Source: Atopomonas sediminilitoris (lineage in GTDB: Bacteria > Pseudomonadota > Gammaproteobacteria > Pseudomonadales > Pseudomonadaceae). From it: a stretch of DNA of 64,000 bases. Where the stretch lies: NCBI RefSeq assembly GCF_022601735.1, contig NZ_JAKUMM010000008.1, positions 62,001 to 126,000 on the forward strand. The letters are read 5' to 3'. The notes under the pieces were generated by a model, which did no database searches, had not been told where the DNA came from, and saw only the letters and a list, made by a program, of their open reading frames with translations. Of the stretch, positions 42,232 to 51,582 are shown piece by piece; positions within the stretch are counted from its first letter, which is position 1, and each line of letters starts with the position of its first letter. Made by a program: the position numbers and the translations under genes.

Positions 42232-43035
42232 ATGACGCAACTCTACCAACACCGTGCGCGCAAGCGTTTTGGCCAGAACTTTCTGCACGATGCCGGCGTT
42301 ATCCACCGCATTTTGCGCGCTATCGGAGCCAAGCAAGGTGATCACTTGGTGGAAATCGGCCCTGGCCAAGGTGCAATCACCGAAGGCCTGGTGGGCAGTG
42401 AGGCGCGCGTCGATGTGATTGAGCTCGACCAAGATTTGCTGCCGCTGCTGACGCTTAAATTCGGCCTTAAGGACAACTTCGCCCTGCACTCAGGCGATGC
42501 GATGAAATTCGACTTCGCCAGCCTCAGCACCACGCCAGCCAGTCTGCGCGTGGTCGGCAACCTGCCCTACAACATCTCAACGCCGCTGATTTTCCACTTA
42601 CTGTCCTACAGCGGGCTGATTCGCGACATGCACTTTATGCTGCAAAAAGAAGTGGTCAAGCGCATGGCAGCTAGCCCCGGCGGCGGTGACTGGGGCCGTT
42701 TATCGATCATGGTGCAGTACTACTGCGATGTGGAATACCTGTTTACCGTCGGTCCCGGCGCGTTTAATCCAGCGCCCAAGGTCGATTCCGCCATCGTACG
42801 GCTGACCCCACACGCTACCTTGCCGCATCCTGCAAAAAATCCAACCTTGTTAGAAGATGTGGTGCGCGAAGCCTTTAACCAGCGGCGCAAGACCTTGCGC
42901 AACACGTTAAAGAGCCTGCTCAGCGCCGCGGATATTGAAGCCTGCGACATCGATCCAGGCCTGCGCCCTGAACAATTATCCTTGGCCCAGTTCGTCGCAC
43001 TGGCAAATCGTCTGCACGATATGCAAGGAGCCTAA
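42232..43035 (+). CDS. rsmA: 16S rRNA dimethyladenosine transferase RsmA (KsgA)
   Basis: RsmA dimethylates A1518 and A1519 of 16S rRNA. The 267-residue SAM-dependent enzyme has [33 protein letters not shown] (SAM loop) and the catalytic NLPYNIST motif. The helical C-terminal domain has [14 protein letters not shown]. It is followed by apaG after four bases, the common operon order. Confidence 0.97.
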   Translation: MTQLYQHRARKRFGQNFLHDAGVIHRILRAIGAKQGDHLVEIGPGQGAITEGLVGSEARVDVIELDQDLLPLLTLKFGLKDNFALHSGDAMKFDFASLSTTPASLRVVGNLPYNISTPLIFHLLSYSGLIRDMHFMLQKEVVKRMAASPGGGDWGRLSIMVQYYCDVEYLFTVGPGAFNPAPKVDSAIVRLTPHATLPHPAKNPTLLEDVVREAFNQRRKTLRNTLKSLLSAADIEACDIDPGLRPEQLSLAQFVALANRLHDMQGA

Positions 43036-43039
43036 GCGC

Positions 43040-43426
<387 letters not shown>

Positions 43427-43427
43427 C

Positions 43428-44252
43428 ATGACCCACTACGCCGTCGGTGACCTACAAGGCTGTCTCGAGCCGCTGCACTGCTTGCTCAAGCGCGTCGACT
43501 TCAGCCCCAGTCGTGACACCTTATGGGTGGCCGGCGACATGGTGAATCGCGGCCCGCAGTCACTCGAAACGCTGCGCTACTTGCGTGGCCTTGGCAACGC
43601 CGTCGTCGCGGTATTGGGCAATCATGACCTGCATTTAATTGCCTGCGCGCTGGTTGATGAGCGGCAGCGGCGCAGCGACACCCTACGGCCCATTCTGGAG
43701 GCCCCCGACAGCGCAGACCTGATCGACTGGCTACGCATGCAACCTCTGATGCATGACGACCGCCGGCTCGGCTTTAGCATGGTGCATGCCGGCGTACCGC
43801 CGCAGTGGAGCCGCGAAAAAGCCCTCAAACGCGCTGCCGAGGTGCAATACGTACTGCGGGATCAGCACGCCATTACTGACTTTCTGCGCCAGATGTACGG
43901 CAACTTACCGGCGCGTTGGGATAAAAAACTGCAGGGCGTCGAGCGCTTACGTTTGATCACCAACTACTTCACCCGCATGCGTTTCACCCATCCCGATGGC
44001 ACGCTGGACTTAACCAGCAAAGAAGGCCTCGACAGTGCCCCCGAAGGCTTTGCCCCCTGGTTTAGTCACCCACGCGCGATGGCCGGAGAGCGCCTGATCT
44101 TTGGCCATTGGGCAGCGCTGGAAGGCCAGTGCGAGGTGCCGGGGCTGTTCGCGCTCGACACCGGTTGCGTGTGGGGCGGGCGTCTGACCTTATTAAACCT
44201 GCACAGCGAAGAGCGCCTTAGCTGCGCCTGTAAACCCCGAGAGAGCGCATGA
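43428..44252 (+). CDS. apaH: Symmetrical bis(5'-nucleosyl)-tetraphosphatase ApaH
   Basis: ApaH splits Ap4A to two ADP and removes NpnN caps from RNA. The 274-residue metallophosphatase has [35 protein letters not shown] and [10 protein letters not shown], with the metal ligands in order. HWAALEG and [16 protein letters not shown] are C-terminal signatures. Its stop overlaps the glpE start (ATGA). Confidence 0.97.
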   Translation: MTHYAVGDLQGCLEPLHCLLKRVDFSPSRDTLWVAGDMVNRGPQSLETLRYLRGLGNAVVAVLGNHDLHLIACALVDERQRRSDTLRPILEAPDSADLIDWLRMQPLMHDDRRLGFSMVHAGVPPQWSREKALKRAAEVQYVLRDQHAITDFLRQMYGNLPARWDKKLQGVERLRLITNYFTRMRFTHPDGTLDLTSKEGLDSAPEGFAPWFSHPRAMAGERLIFGHWAALEGQCEVPGLFALDTGCVWGGRLTLLNLHSEERLSCACKPRESA

Positions 44253-44563
44253 ATTACCAACGCATTACCCCAGAACAAGCCGCTGCCCTGCGTGAGCGCA
44301 ATGCGCAGTGGGTCGATATTCGTGATGAAGCCAGCTTCGCCGCAGGTCATATCCCCGAATGCCAACACTTAGACAACACCAGCCTGGCGCGCTACTTGAT
44401 CGAAGCCGATCACGACCGCCCGCTGATTGTGGTGTGCTACCACGGCAACTCCAGCCAACAGGCGGCCGCTTACTTGGCCGAGCAAGGTTTTGATGAGGTG
44501 TACAGCCTCGACGGCGGCTTTACCTTGTGGCAAAGCCTGTTTCCCGAGGACGTGGCTCGCTAA
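44249..44563 (+). CDS. glpE: Thiosulfate sulfurtransferase GlpE (single-domain rhodanese)
   Basis: This 104-residue rhodanese has the six-residue active loop CYHGNS with Cys63, as in E. coli Glp[24 protein letters not shown] is the N-terminal rhodanese signature, and [11 protein letters not shown] closes the fold. It is translationally coupled to apaH and convergent with waaA, whose coding end overlaps by four bases. This is a second sulfurtransferase besides the tandem-domain enzyme at 6.9 kb. Confidence 0.93.
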   Translation: MNYQRITPEQAAALRERNAQWVDIRDEASFAAGHIPECQHLDNTSLARYLIEADHDRPLIVVCYHGNSSQQAAAYLAEQGFDEVYSLDGGFTLWQSLFPEDVAR

Positions 44564-45846
44564 GCGGGCAACGTTGCATCCAGCAGCGCCAGCAAGCGCG
44601 ACAGCGCGCCCTGATTGGCCTTTACCGCCGCTAACGCGCACTGCCCTTGTGCTTGCGCCTGCGTCGGCTGAGCACAGCCGGCAATCAAAGCGCAGGCCAA
44701 GCTGTCGGCGTCTTGCACGGTGGTTAAACCGCCGGCATCTCGCAGCAGGGTCGCAATCTCCAAAAAGTTAAACACGTGCGGACCGCTGAGCACCGGCAAG
44801 CCCAAGGCCGCCGGTTCCAGCAAATTGTGTCCGCCATGCACAACCAAGCTACCGCCGACAAACACCTGCTGCGCCATAGCCATCAATGGCATCAACTCGC
44901 CCATGCTATCGCCGACAAAGACTTGCGTTGCGGCAACCACTGGTGCGCCGGTTGAGCGACGCTCGGTGACCCATCCAGCCTCGACACTGCGCTGATAGGC
45001 ACTGGCGAAACGCTCCGGATGGCGCGGCACCAAAATCAACAGCGCGTCGGGATAATGTGCCAACAGCTGTCGGTGCGCCGCCAGCATGAGCTCGTCTTCA
45101 CCAGCATGAGTACTGGCCGCCACCCACACCGGTCGCGCTTGCAGGTGCCAGTCCTCACGCCAGCGCTCGGCCACGGCCAGCACACTGTCATCCACCCGAA
45201 TATCGAACTTGATCGAACCGGTCACCTGTACCGTCTCCGCGCGCGCACCCAGCTGCAAAAACCGCTCGGCCTCGGCTTGCGTTTGCACCGCGATGGCGCT
45301 CAGCTGGGCCAGCATCGGAGCGGTGAGCCCGCTCAGCTTGGCGTAGCCACGCGCCGAGCGTGCCGATAGCCGAGCATTGGCCAACACCACCGGCACACCG
45401 TGAGCCGCGCAAGCGGCGATATGGTTAGGCCACAGCTCGGTTTCCATGATGATGGCGAGCTTGGGTTGTACCCGCGCCAAAAAACGTCGGGCTAGCCATG
45501 GCAAATCGTAGGGCAGATACACATGCTGCACGCGCTCAGCCAGCGCGCCTTGCATAAACAAGGCTTGAATACGCTCCGAGCCGGTCGGTGTCATGCACGT
45601 AATCGTGATCGGCCAATCGGGATAACGCGCGGCCAATTCACGCACTAACGGCGCGGCGGCAATGCTCTCACCCACCGATACCGCGTGCAGCCAAATTCCG
45701 CCTTGACGCAGCGGCTGGCGATAACACGCAAAGCGCTCAGCGATGCGCCGCGCATAAGCCGGTGCGCGCCAGGCACGCCAAGCCAAGCGCAGCAAAATCA
45801 GTGGCAATAACAGGCAAAATAGCAGGGTATAAAGTGATCTATTCAT
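44560..45846 (-). CDS. waaA: 3-deoxy-D-manno-octulosonic acid (Kdo) transferase WaaA
   Basis: WaaA adds Kdo residues to lipid IVA to start the LPS inner core. It is 428 residues from ATG 45844-45846 (MNRSLYTLLF) with an N-terminal membrane anchor (LLFCLLLPLILLRLAW). The catalytic-region WLHAVSVGESIAAAPLV and the GT-B C-domain motif VVHGGHNLLEPAALGLPVL are clear. The longer frame to 46275 is antisense to the next gene. It opens the LPS-linked block with hldE and msbA. Confidence 0.96.
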   Translation of the reverse strand: MNRSLYTLLFCLLLPLILLRLAWRAWRAPAYARRIAERFACYRQPLRQGGIWLHAVSVGESIAAAPLVRELAARYPDWPITITCMTPTGSERIQALFMQGALAERVQHVYLPYDLPWLARRFLARVQPKLAIIMETELWPNHIAACAAHGVPVVLANARLSARSARGYAKLSGLTAPMLAQLSAIAVQTQAEAERFLQLGARAETVQVTGSIKFDIRVDDSVLAVAERWREDWHLQARPVWVAASTHAGEDELMLAAHRQLLAHYPDALLILVPRHPERFASAYQRSVEAGWVTERRSTGAPVVAATQVFVGDSMGELMPLMAMAQQVFVGGSLVVHGGHNLLEPAALGLPVLSGPHVFNFLEIATLLRDAGGLTTVQDADSLACALIAGCAQPTQAQAQGQCALAAVKANQGALSRLLALLDATLPA

Positions 45847-45908
45847 GGCCGCGCAGCTTAGCCGCTGGCCCAGGCAAATGCGACCATCGCCAGCTAATTT
45901 GCCGAGCC

Positions 45909-45936
45909 GTGTGGGCCGATAAGTGTGGGCCGATAA
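45909..45936. repeat. Tandem 14-bp direct repeat in the waaA / oxidoreductase promoter region
   Basis: Two adjacent perfect copies of gtgtgggccgataa (45909-45922, 45923-45936) lie between divergent genes. Each contains gccgataa, the -10 element of sigma-28 promoters, but no good TAAA is placed 15 bases upstream. Confidence 0.85.
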
Positions 45937-46027
45937 ATGAAACATCCCGCGACACCTTCGCCACTGCAAAAAACAGTGCGCGCGATCAGGCGCGGTATAC
46001 TGCGGCAAATTTTTACCGAGGCCGACC

Positions 46028-47230
46028 ATGACCGCCCCCGCCCAAGCTGCTGACGCCACCTCATCGCTAACCACAGACATCCTGATCGCCGGCGGCGGCA
46101 TCGCCGGTCTGTGGCTGAATGCGCGGCTGCGTGCGGCAGGTTTCAGCACCGTTGTGGTCGAGAAAAACACCCTCGGCGGCGTACAGACTTTGGGCTCGCA
46201 AGGCATCATCCATGGCGGTATCAAGTACGCACTGAGCGGCAGCCTCACCGGCGCGAGCGAAGCGATTGCCGACATGCCGAGCCGCTGGGTTGCCAGCCTA
46301 GAAGGCCGTGGCGAGCTGGATTTACAAGGCGTACGCCGACTCTCTGAAGCGCATTATCTTTGGTCACCCGGCAGTCTTATCAGTGGTTTGGCCGGCTTCT
46401 TTGCCAGCAAATCGGTGCGCGGCCGTGCCGAAGCCTGCAGCAAAGCGGATCTGCCCGAGGCGTTCAAAAACTCTAGCTTCAAAGGCAAAGCCTATCGCCT
46501 CAGTGAAGTGGTGGTGGATGTGCCGCAGCTGGTCGCGCGTTTGGTTGAACTGGGCGGCGACAGCTTCGTGCGGGCCGAGCAGCTCTTACCCCTGCGCGAA
46601 GGTGGTGTGCTGTGCGGCTTACGCGCCGACGGGATCGAAATCAAAGCCCAGCGTGTGGTGTTAAGCGCAGGCCTGGGCAACGCCGATTTACTCAGCCAGC
46701 TGGGCTTAAGCACGCCGCAGCAGCAAGTGCGCCCGCTGCACCAAGTGCTGGTCAAAGCACCGAAGCTGCCCCTGCTGTATGCCCACGCTTTAGGCATGGG
46801 GCCCAAGCCGCGCACCACCATCACCAGTCATATCGCCGCCGATGGCGACATCGTGTGGAACTTAGGCGGCGACTTAGCCGAAGCCGACGGCGTTGCCCGC
46901 GATGAAGCCAGCCAAATTGCCTTCGCGAAACACGAGTTAGCCGACTTGCTGCCATGGGTGGACTTATCCAGCGCGCGCTTTGCCACTTGGCGCGTACAAC
47001 GCGCAGAGCCTGCTCAAAACGGCCTATTGCGTCCTGACAATGCCTTTTTGCATAGCGATGCCGCACTGATGGTCGCCTGGCCCACCAAGCTTGCTTTATC
47101 GCCCAACTTAGCCGACCAAGTGTTGGCCGCCTTGAGCGCACAAAACATTACCCCGCAAGCCAATGGCGCGCGCCCCGACCTGCCACGCCCGGCGCTGGGC
47201 CAAGCCCCTTGGGAGCGCCTGTTCGCATGA
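46028..47230 (+). CDS. FAD-dependent oxidoreductase (DAO family)
   Basis: This 400-residue protein has an N-terminal dinucleotide fold (DILIAGGGIAGLWLNARLRAAGFSTVVVEK) and then LGSQGIIHGGIKYA. The latter resembles the FAD-contacting loop of glycerol-3-phosphate/L-2-hydroxyglutarate-type oxidases. The C-terminal half is less conserved. There is no signal peptide. Its stop overlaps the next start (ATGA), coupling it to an aldo-keto reductase, and a Nudix-like gene follows. The substrate is not known. Confidence 0.78.
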   Translation: MTAPAQAADATSSLTTDILIAGGGIAGLWLNARLRAAGFSTVVVEKNTLGGVQTLGSQGIIHGGIKYALSGSLTGASEAIADMPSRWVASLEGRGELDLQGVRRLSEAHYLWSPGSLISGLAGFFASKSVRGRAEACSKADLPEAFKNSSFKGKAYRLSEVVVDVPQLVARLVELGGDSFVRAEQLLPLREGGVLCGLRADGIEIKAQRVVLSAGLGNADLLSQLGLSTPQQQVRPLHQVLVKAPKLPLLYAHALGMGPKPRTTITSHIAADGDIVWNLGGDLAEADGVARDEASQIAFAKHELADLLPWVDLSSARFATWRVQRAEPAQNGLLRPDNAFLHSDAALMVAWPTKLALSPNLADQVLAALSAQNITPQANGARPDLPRPALGQAPWERLFA

Positions 47231-48045
47231 GCCTCAAGCCCTACTACCGACGCCTTGGCAGCACCGACCTGCAGCTGTCGCCACTGGGATTAGGCACCGT
47301 CAAAATCGGCCGCAACCAAGGCGTTAAGTACCCCACAGGCTTTGAGCTACCGGACGACGACGCCGTACGTCATCTGCTGGCACAAGCGCACGATGCCGGC
47401 ATCAATGTGCTCGACACCGCCCCTGCTTACGGCAGCAGCGAACAACGCCTAGGCCCACTGCTGAAAGGTCAGCGCCAGCAATGGCTAATCTGCAGCAAGG
47501 TTGGCGAAGAGTTCGACAATGGTCAGTCGCACTTTGATTTCTCCGCCGCGCACACGCGCCGTTCCATCGAACGCAGCCTGCAACGCCTGCACACCGACTA
47601 TCTCGACATGGTCTTGGTTCACTCTGATGGCAACGATCTGCAGGTGCTGAACCACACCGAGGTCTACCCCACTCTGCTGCGCTTGCGCGATGAGGGCTTG
47701 ATCCGCGCGATTGGTTTTTCTGGCAAGACCCTCGACGGCGGCATTGCTGCGCTGCAACACGGCGACTGCGCCATGGTCACCTTCAACCTCAACGAACAAG
47801 GTGAGCAAGGCGTGCTGGATTACGCCGCCAGCGCGCACAAGGGCATTTTGGTGAAAAAAGCCCTCGCCAGTGGGCACGTTTGCCTGCAAAACGGGGCTGA
47901 CCCCGTGCACGCCAGCTTCGAGCTGATCTTTGCCCAACCAGCCGTCAGCAGCGTGATCATCGGAACCATCACCCCGAAGCACTTGTCACACAATGTGGCG
48001 ACGGCATGCCAGGTCTTGGCGCAACTGACCGCACCGCGCCACTAG
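47227..48045 (+). CDS. Aldo/keto reductase
   Basis: This 272-residue TIM-barrel NADPH reductase has the catalytic tetrad in place. Asp and Tyr lie in VLDTAPAYGSSEQRLG, Lys in LICSKVGEEF, and His in MVLVHSDGND. The C-terminal cofactor motif is SSVIIGTITPKHL. The true start is ATG 47227, overlapping the FAD oxidoreductase by four bases. The natural substrate is unknown; cotranscription suggests a small redox pathway. Confidence 0.9.
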   Translation: MSLKPYYRRLGSTDLQLSPLGLGTVKIGRNQGVKYPTGFELPDDDAVRHLLAQAHDAGINVLDTAPAYGSSEQRLGPLLKGQRQQWLICSKVGEEFDNGQSHFDFSAAHTRRSIERSLQRLHTDYLDMVLVHSDGNDLQVLNHTEVYPTLLRLRDEGLIRAIGFSGKTLDGGIAALQHGDCAMVTFNLNEQGEQGVLDYAASAHKGILVKKALASGHVCLQNGADPVHASFELIFAQPAVSSVIIGTITPKHLSHNVATACQVLAQLTAPRH

Positions 48046-48075
48046 AACGCCCGCCCAATTCAACCGAGGCCGCGC

Positions 48076-48942
48076 ATGAGTGATGTACTGATCAGCAAAG
48101 ACCCGCACGCCTTCATCACGCAGCCCTTGCTGGTGGAAGCGCGACACGAGCAGCTGACGTACCAACCCTTGGCGCAAGCGCTGAACTTTCAACAAATGTT
48201 GGCGCGCCGCGTGCCGATTGAAGTCAGCGATCAGCAGCACTTCACCACTGAGCTGGCCAACCTCGGCGTTTCCGTGCGTTTAACCTTGCCCTGGCAAGGC
48301 CGCGACTATGCCCTGCTGGTGCAGCAAGAGCGCCCCGATCGCGCCGACTGTGTGCTCAAGTTGATTTCGGGCTACGTGCCGTCGCACCTGCTCGACCTGC
48401 CGCTGCTATGCGCCCTAGAAGAAATCGCCGAGGAATGCCTGATCGAAACCGCGCACGGTTTTCTGCCTGGGCGCTACGACTGCGTGTGGCTGCCAACGCC
48501 CTACGCCAATCACTTGTCGTACCACAAAAAAGCCAGCTACCAACTGGTGCCACGCCGTGGCAGCGCACGCCCGATCAAGCGCGGCAGCCTCACCTTGCAA
48601 GAGCGGCCCAATGCCTACGTGCACACGCCGACCGCATCATTACAACTGATTTATGACTTGCGCCTTGAGCTGCCCAGCAATCTTGGCCCGATCAGCCTGT
48701 GGCACGTGGATGAGCACTTAGAGGGCGAGCACTTGGTGGCGCGCCTCGACCGCCGGCGGCCACGGCTATTCTTGGCCCCAATCAACGAGCACGGGCTGGA
48801 TAATGCGTTATTCACCCTGCAAAACGACCAGCTCGTCCCCGTCGATACGCGCGATTTGTGGCTCAGCGAGGGCTTTGTTCGACCGCAGCATTGGTTGGTG
48901 CAAGACAGCCACATCCACTGGCAGGATTACCACGCGGCCTAA
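48076..48942 (+). CDS. Nudix-like protein with a degenerate Nudix box
   Basis: This 288-residue protein carries EEIAEECLI (about residues 115-123), which aligns with REUxEExGU of the Nudix box. The metal-binding glutamates are kept, but the Arg is replaced by Glu and the Gly by Leu. Around it are LLVQQERPDRADCVLKLISGYVPSH and, after it, HGFLPGRYDCVWLPTPYANHLSYHKK. Hydrolase activity is therefore uncertain. It follows the aldo-keto reductase by 30 bases in the same direction. The equivalent P. aeruginosa gene is uncharacterised. Confidence 0.62.
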   Translation: MSDVLISKDPHAFITQPLLVEARHEQLTYQPLAQALNFQQMLARRVPIEVSDQQHFTTELANLGVSVRLTLPWQGRDYALLVQQERPDRADCVLKLISGYVPSHLLDLPLLCALEEIAEECLIETAHGFLPGRYDCVWLPTPYANHLSYHKKASYQLVPRRGSARPIKRGSLTLQERPNAYVHTPTASLQLIYDLRLELPSNLGPISLWHVDEHLEGEHLVARLDRRRPRLFLAPINEHGLDNALFTLQNDQLVPVDTRDLWLSEGFVRPQHWLVQDSHIHWQDYHAA

Positions 48943-48994
48943 AGCAGCACCGCCGCCCTAAACCGCTTTGCACCTTGATTCGCGCCGTGACTGG

Positions 48995-50197
48995 CTACTT
49001 CAGCTCTTTTGAGCTTTTGCCCAACAAGCGCCGCGCCACAATCAACAGCTGAATTTGCTGAGTGCCCTCGAAGATATCGAGGATTTTGGCGTCACGCGCC
49101 CACTTCTCCAGCAGCTCGTCTTCGCCGTAACCGGTCAGGCCGCACAGCTCCACGCACTTGAGCGCCACCTCGGTGGCCATGCGCCCTGCTTTGGCTTTGG
49201 CCATAGAGGCTTCTTTGGAGTTGGGCATGCGGTTATCCGCCATCCACGCAGCCTTTAAGGTCAACAGCCGCGCGGCCTCCCACTCAGCCTCCAGCTGATA
49301 CAGCTGCGCCTCGGCATGGCTCACCTGTAACAGCGGCTTGCGGTAATCCAGCGCGCAATGGTCTTCCAACAACTCGCGGGCGCGATCAAGCGAAGCTTTG
49401 GCCAAGCCAATCGCCATGGCGGCTACCATCGGCCGCGTGTTGTCGAAGGTTTCCATAACCCCGGCAAACCCTTTTGCCACATCGATATCGGCATTGCCCA
49501 GCAAGTTGGCCGCCGGCACACGGCAATCGGTGAAGCGAATCGCCGCCGTATCAGAGGCTTTGATCCCCAGTTTTTTCTCCAGCCGCGTAACCTGCATGCC
49601 CCGCGTGCCGTGCTCCACAACAAACGACTTGATCGCCGCGCGGCCTAAGCTTTTATCCAGCGTCGCCCACACCACCACCGCACCGGCGCGCTCGCCGGAG
49701 GTGACGAAGATCTTCTCGCCGTTGAGCACATAGTCATCGCCATCACGCACTGCGGTGGTCCGAATAGCCGCCGAATCCGAGCCACAGTCTGGTTCGGTAA
49801 TCGCCATGGCCGCCCACAAACCATCGAAGCGCTGCAGTTGTTCATCGTTGGCGACGGCGGCAATCGCGGCGTTACCCAACCCTTGCCGTGGCATCGCCAG
49901 CAGCAAACCCACATCGCCCCAGCACAATTCCATGATGCCAAGGCAGGTCGACATGTTGCTGCCGTTACGCACACCGTCACCGCTGTCATGCTGACGCTTA
50001 CTGGTGCGCGCGCCGGTGCTCTCGGGGCTGCCGGCATTCATGCCATCGAGCAACGCCGCCAGCAGGTCGAGCTCTTTCGGGTAACTATGCTCGGCACGGT
50101 CGTACTTGCGTGAAATCGGTCGGTAATACTGCGCGGCTACTTGCTGCGCTTGGGTGACGAGGGCGCGAAACTTACGCGGGGTTTCTAAGTTGATCAT
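48995..50197 (-). CDS. Acyl-CoA dehydrogenase, catalytic type
   Basis: This 400-residue flavoprotein matches the acyl-CoA dehydrogenase fold. MAITEPDCGSDSAAIRTTA binds FAD and substrate, and YVLNGEKIFVTSGERAGAVVVWA is the middle beta domain. The catalytic-base region KILDIFEGTQQIQLLIVARR contains the usual Glu. It is 10 bases downstream of a second, divergent acyl-CoA dehydrogenase gene, and the two are evidently cotranscribed. Chain-length preference cannot be read from sequence. Confidence 0.9.
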   Translation of the reverse strand: MINLETPRKFRALVTQAQQVAAQYYRPISRKYDRAEHSYPKELDLLAALLDGMNAGSPESTGARTSKRQHDSGDGVRNGSNMSTCLGIMELCWGDVGLLLAMPRQGLGNAAIAAVANDEQLQRFDGLWAAMAITEPDCGSDSAAIRTTAVRDGDDYVLNGEKIFVTSGERAGAVVVWATLDKSLGRAAIKSFVVEHGTRGMQVTRLEKKLGIKASDTAAIRFTDCRVPAANLLGNADIDVAKGFAGVMETFDNTRPMVAAMAIGLAKASLDRARELLEDHCALDYRKPLLQVSHAEAQLYQLEAEWEAARLLTLKAAWMADNRMPNSKEASMAKAKAGRMATEVALKCVELCGLTGYGEDELLEKWARDAKILDIFEGTQQIQLLIVARRLLGKSSKELK

Positions 50198-50207
50198 CGT
50201 CGGCTCC

Positions 50208-51494
50208 TTACAGCACCACGCTTTGGCTTAACACGGCAAAGCCGCGCACATCGCGATACCAGCGCTCGACTGGATGCTCTTGGGTAAAACCATGCCCGCC
50301 CAGCAGCTGTACCGCATCGCTGGCGATGGTCATGGCTTTGGCTTCAGCTTGCAGGCGGGCTAAATAACTCTCGCGACTGAAACTGGCGCCCTGATCCGCG
50401 CGCGCACAGGCCCGCCACAACAGCAGGCGCATGCCTTCAAGCTCGATCGCCATGTTGGCGATGGGGAACGCCACGCCTTGGCGGTGACTGATCGGCTCGC
50501 CGAAAGCCTGCCGCTCATTCACGTAAGGCACCACGTAATCTAACGCCGCTTGTGCCGCCCCTACCGCAACGGCGCAACCACCCAGCGCAGCCAAGTCGAG
50601 CAAGGTTTGATAGGCAAAGTCGGCAGCGGTGATGCGCGCACTGTGCGGCACGCGTACCTTGCGCAAGGTCACGCTGGCCAGCGCCGCGCCGCGCAAGCCC
50701 ATCGCAGGACTGGCGCAGCGCTCAACCCCGGCACGACTAGCCTCGACCAAGAACAGCGCGGGGCCGTCTTCGGCGTAGGCGCTGAGCAACAGGTAATCGG
50801 CCGACAGACCATCCACCAGCAGGCTTTTGCTGCCGCTGAGTTGATAATGCTGGCCTTTGCGCTCGGCACGGCACTGCAAGCGGTGTGGATCAGCCAACAC
50901 GTGCGGCTCGGCCAGCGCCAACGCAATCTGCGGTGCGCTCTCGGCCAACAACGCTGGCAGCCATTGCTGCTGCGCGGCCGGCAGGGCAAAACGGCGCAGC
51001 ACGTTGGCCACACTCAAGGACTGCAACGCCACCAGCGCCAGCGCCGGATCACCGTGCGCCAGTTGCTCGGTCATCAGCGCGCAGGTCAGTGCCGCCGCCT
51101 CATCGGCCAATCCGCCATGCGCGGCCGGCACACCGTAATGCTTAAGCCCGAGCTCGGCGAGTGCCGCGCGCACCTCTTCAGCGCAGTGCTGCGCGGCATT
51201 GGCCTCAGCGGCGGCAGGGCGGACGACGTCTTGCGCGACCTGCTGCAGCATGTCGCACAACAGCTGTTGATCATCGCTGAGGGTCAGGTCAAACACACCG
51301 CGGGGGGACGCCGGCTTGTTCGGCCGCGCGCGTTTGGCTGCACCGCCTTGCTGCGCCAGCACGCTAAAACTGGCCTTGCTGCCGCGATACAGCCAGCGCT
51401 CTAGGGGTTTGCGTAAACGCAGGCGGTCAGGCCATTCGGCACCCGCCACCTTGTTCAAAAGCGCCAGAGCGCGGCCTTGCAGATCAACCAGCAT
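50208..51494 (-). CDS. Acyl-CoA dehydrogenase family protein lacking the usual catalytic glutamate
   Basis: This 428-residue protein has an extra basic N-terminal segment (about 1-70) before the acyl-CoA dehydrogenase fold. LGLKHYGVPAAHGGLADEAA, LLGGHGFTQEHPVERWYRDVRGF and a central beta domain are recognisable. It ends 12 residues after RWYRD, so the EGT segment with the common catalytic Glu is missing. It either uses a Glu elsewhere or is the non-catalytic partner of the downstream enzyme in a heteromer. Confidence 0.83.
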   Translation of the reverse strand: MLVDLQGRALALLNKVAGAEWPDRLRLRKPLERWLYRGSKASFSVLAQQGGAAKRARPNKPASPRGVFDLTLSDDQQLLCDMLQQVAQDVVRPAAAEANAAQHCAEEVRAALAELGLKHYGVPAAHGGLADEAAALTCALMTEQLAHGDPALALVALQSLSVANVLRRFALPAAQQQWLPALLAESAPQIALALAEPHVLADPHRLQCRAERKGQHYQLSGSKSLLVDGLSADYLLLSAYAEDGPALFLVEASRAGVERCASPAMGLRGAALASVTLRKVRVPHSARITAADFAYQTLLDLAALGGCAVAVGAAQAALDYVVPYVNERQAFGEPISHRQGVAFPIANMAIELEGMRLLLWRACARADQGASFSRESYLARLQAEAKAMTIASDAVQLLGGHGFTQEHPVERWYRDVRGFAVLSQSVVL

Positions 51495-51582
51495 GTCAGA
51501 GTCCTCAGAGGAGACTCCAACAGTCTGGCACTTAGCGGCGCGTTGGCTATGACCGACGTGCCGCGCTGTGTGGGCGACTCAG

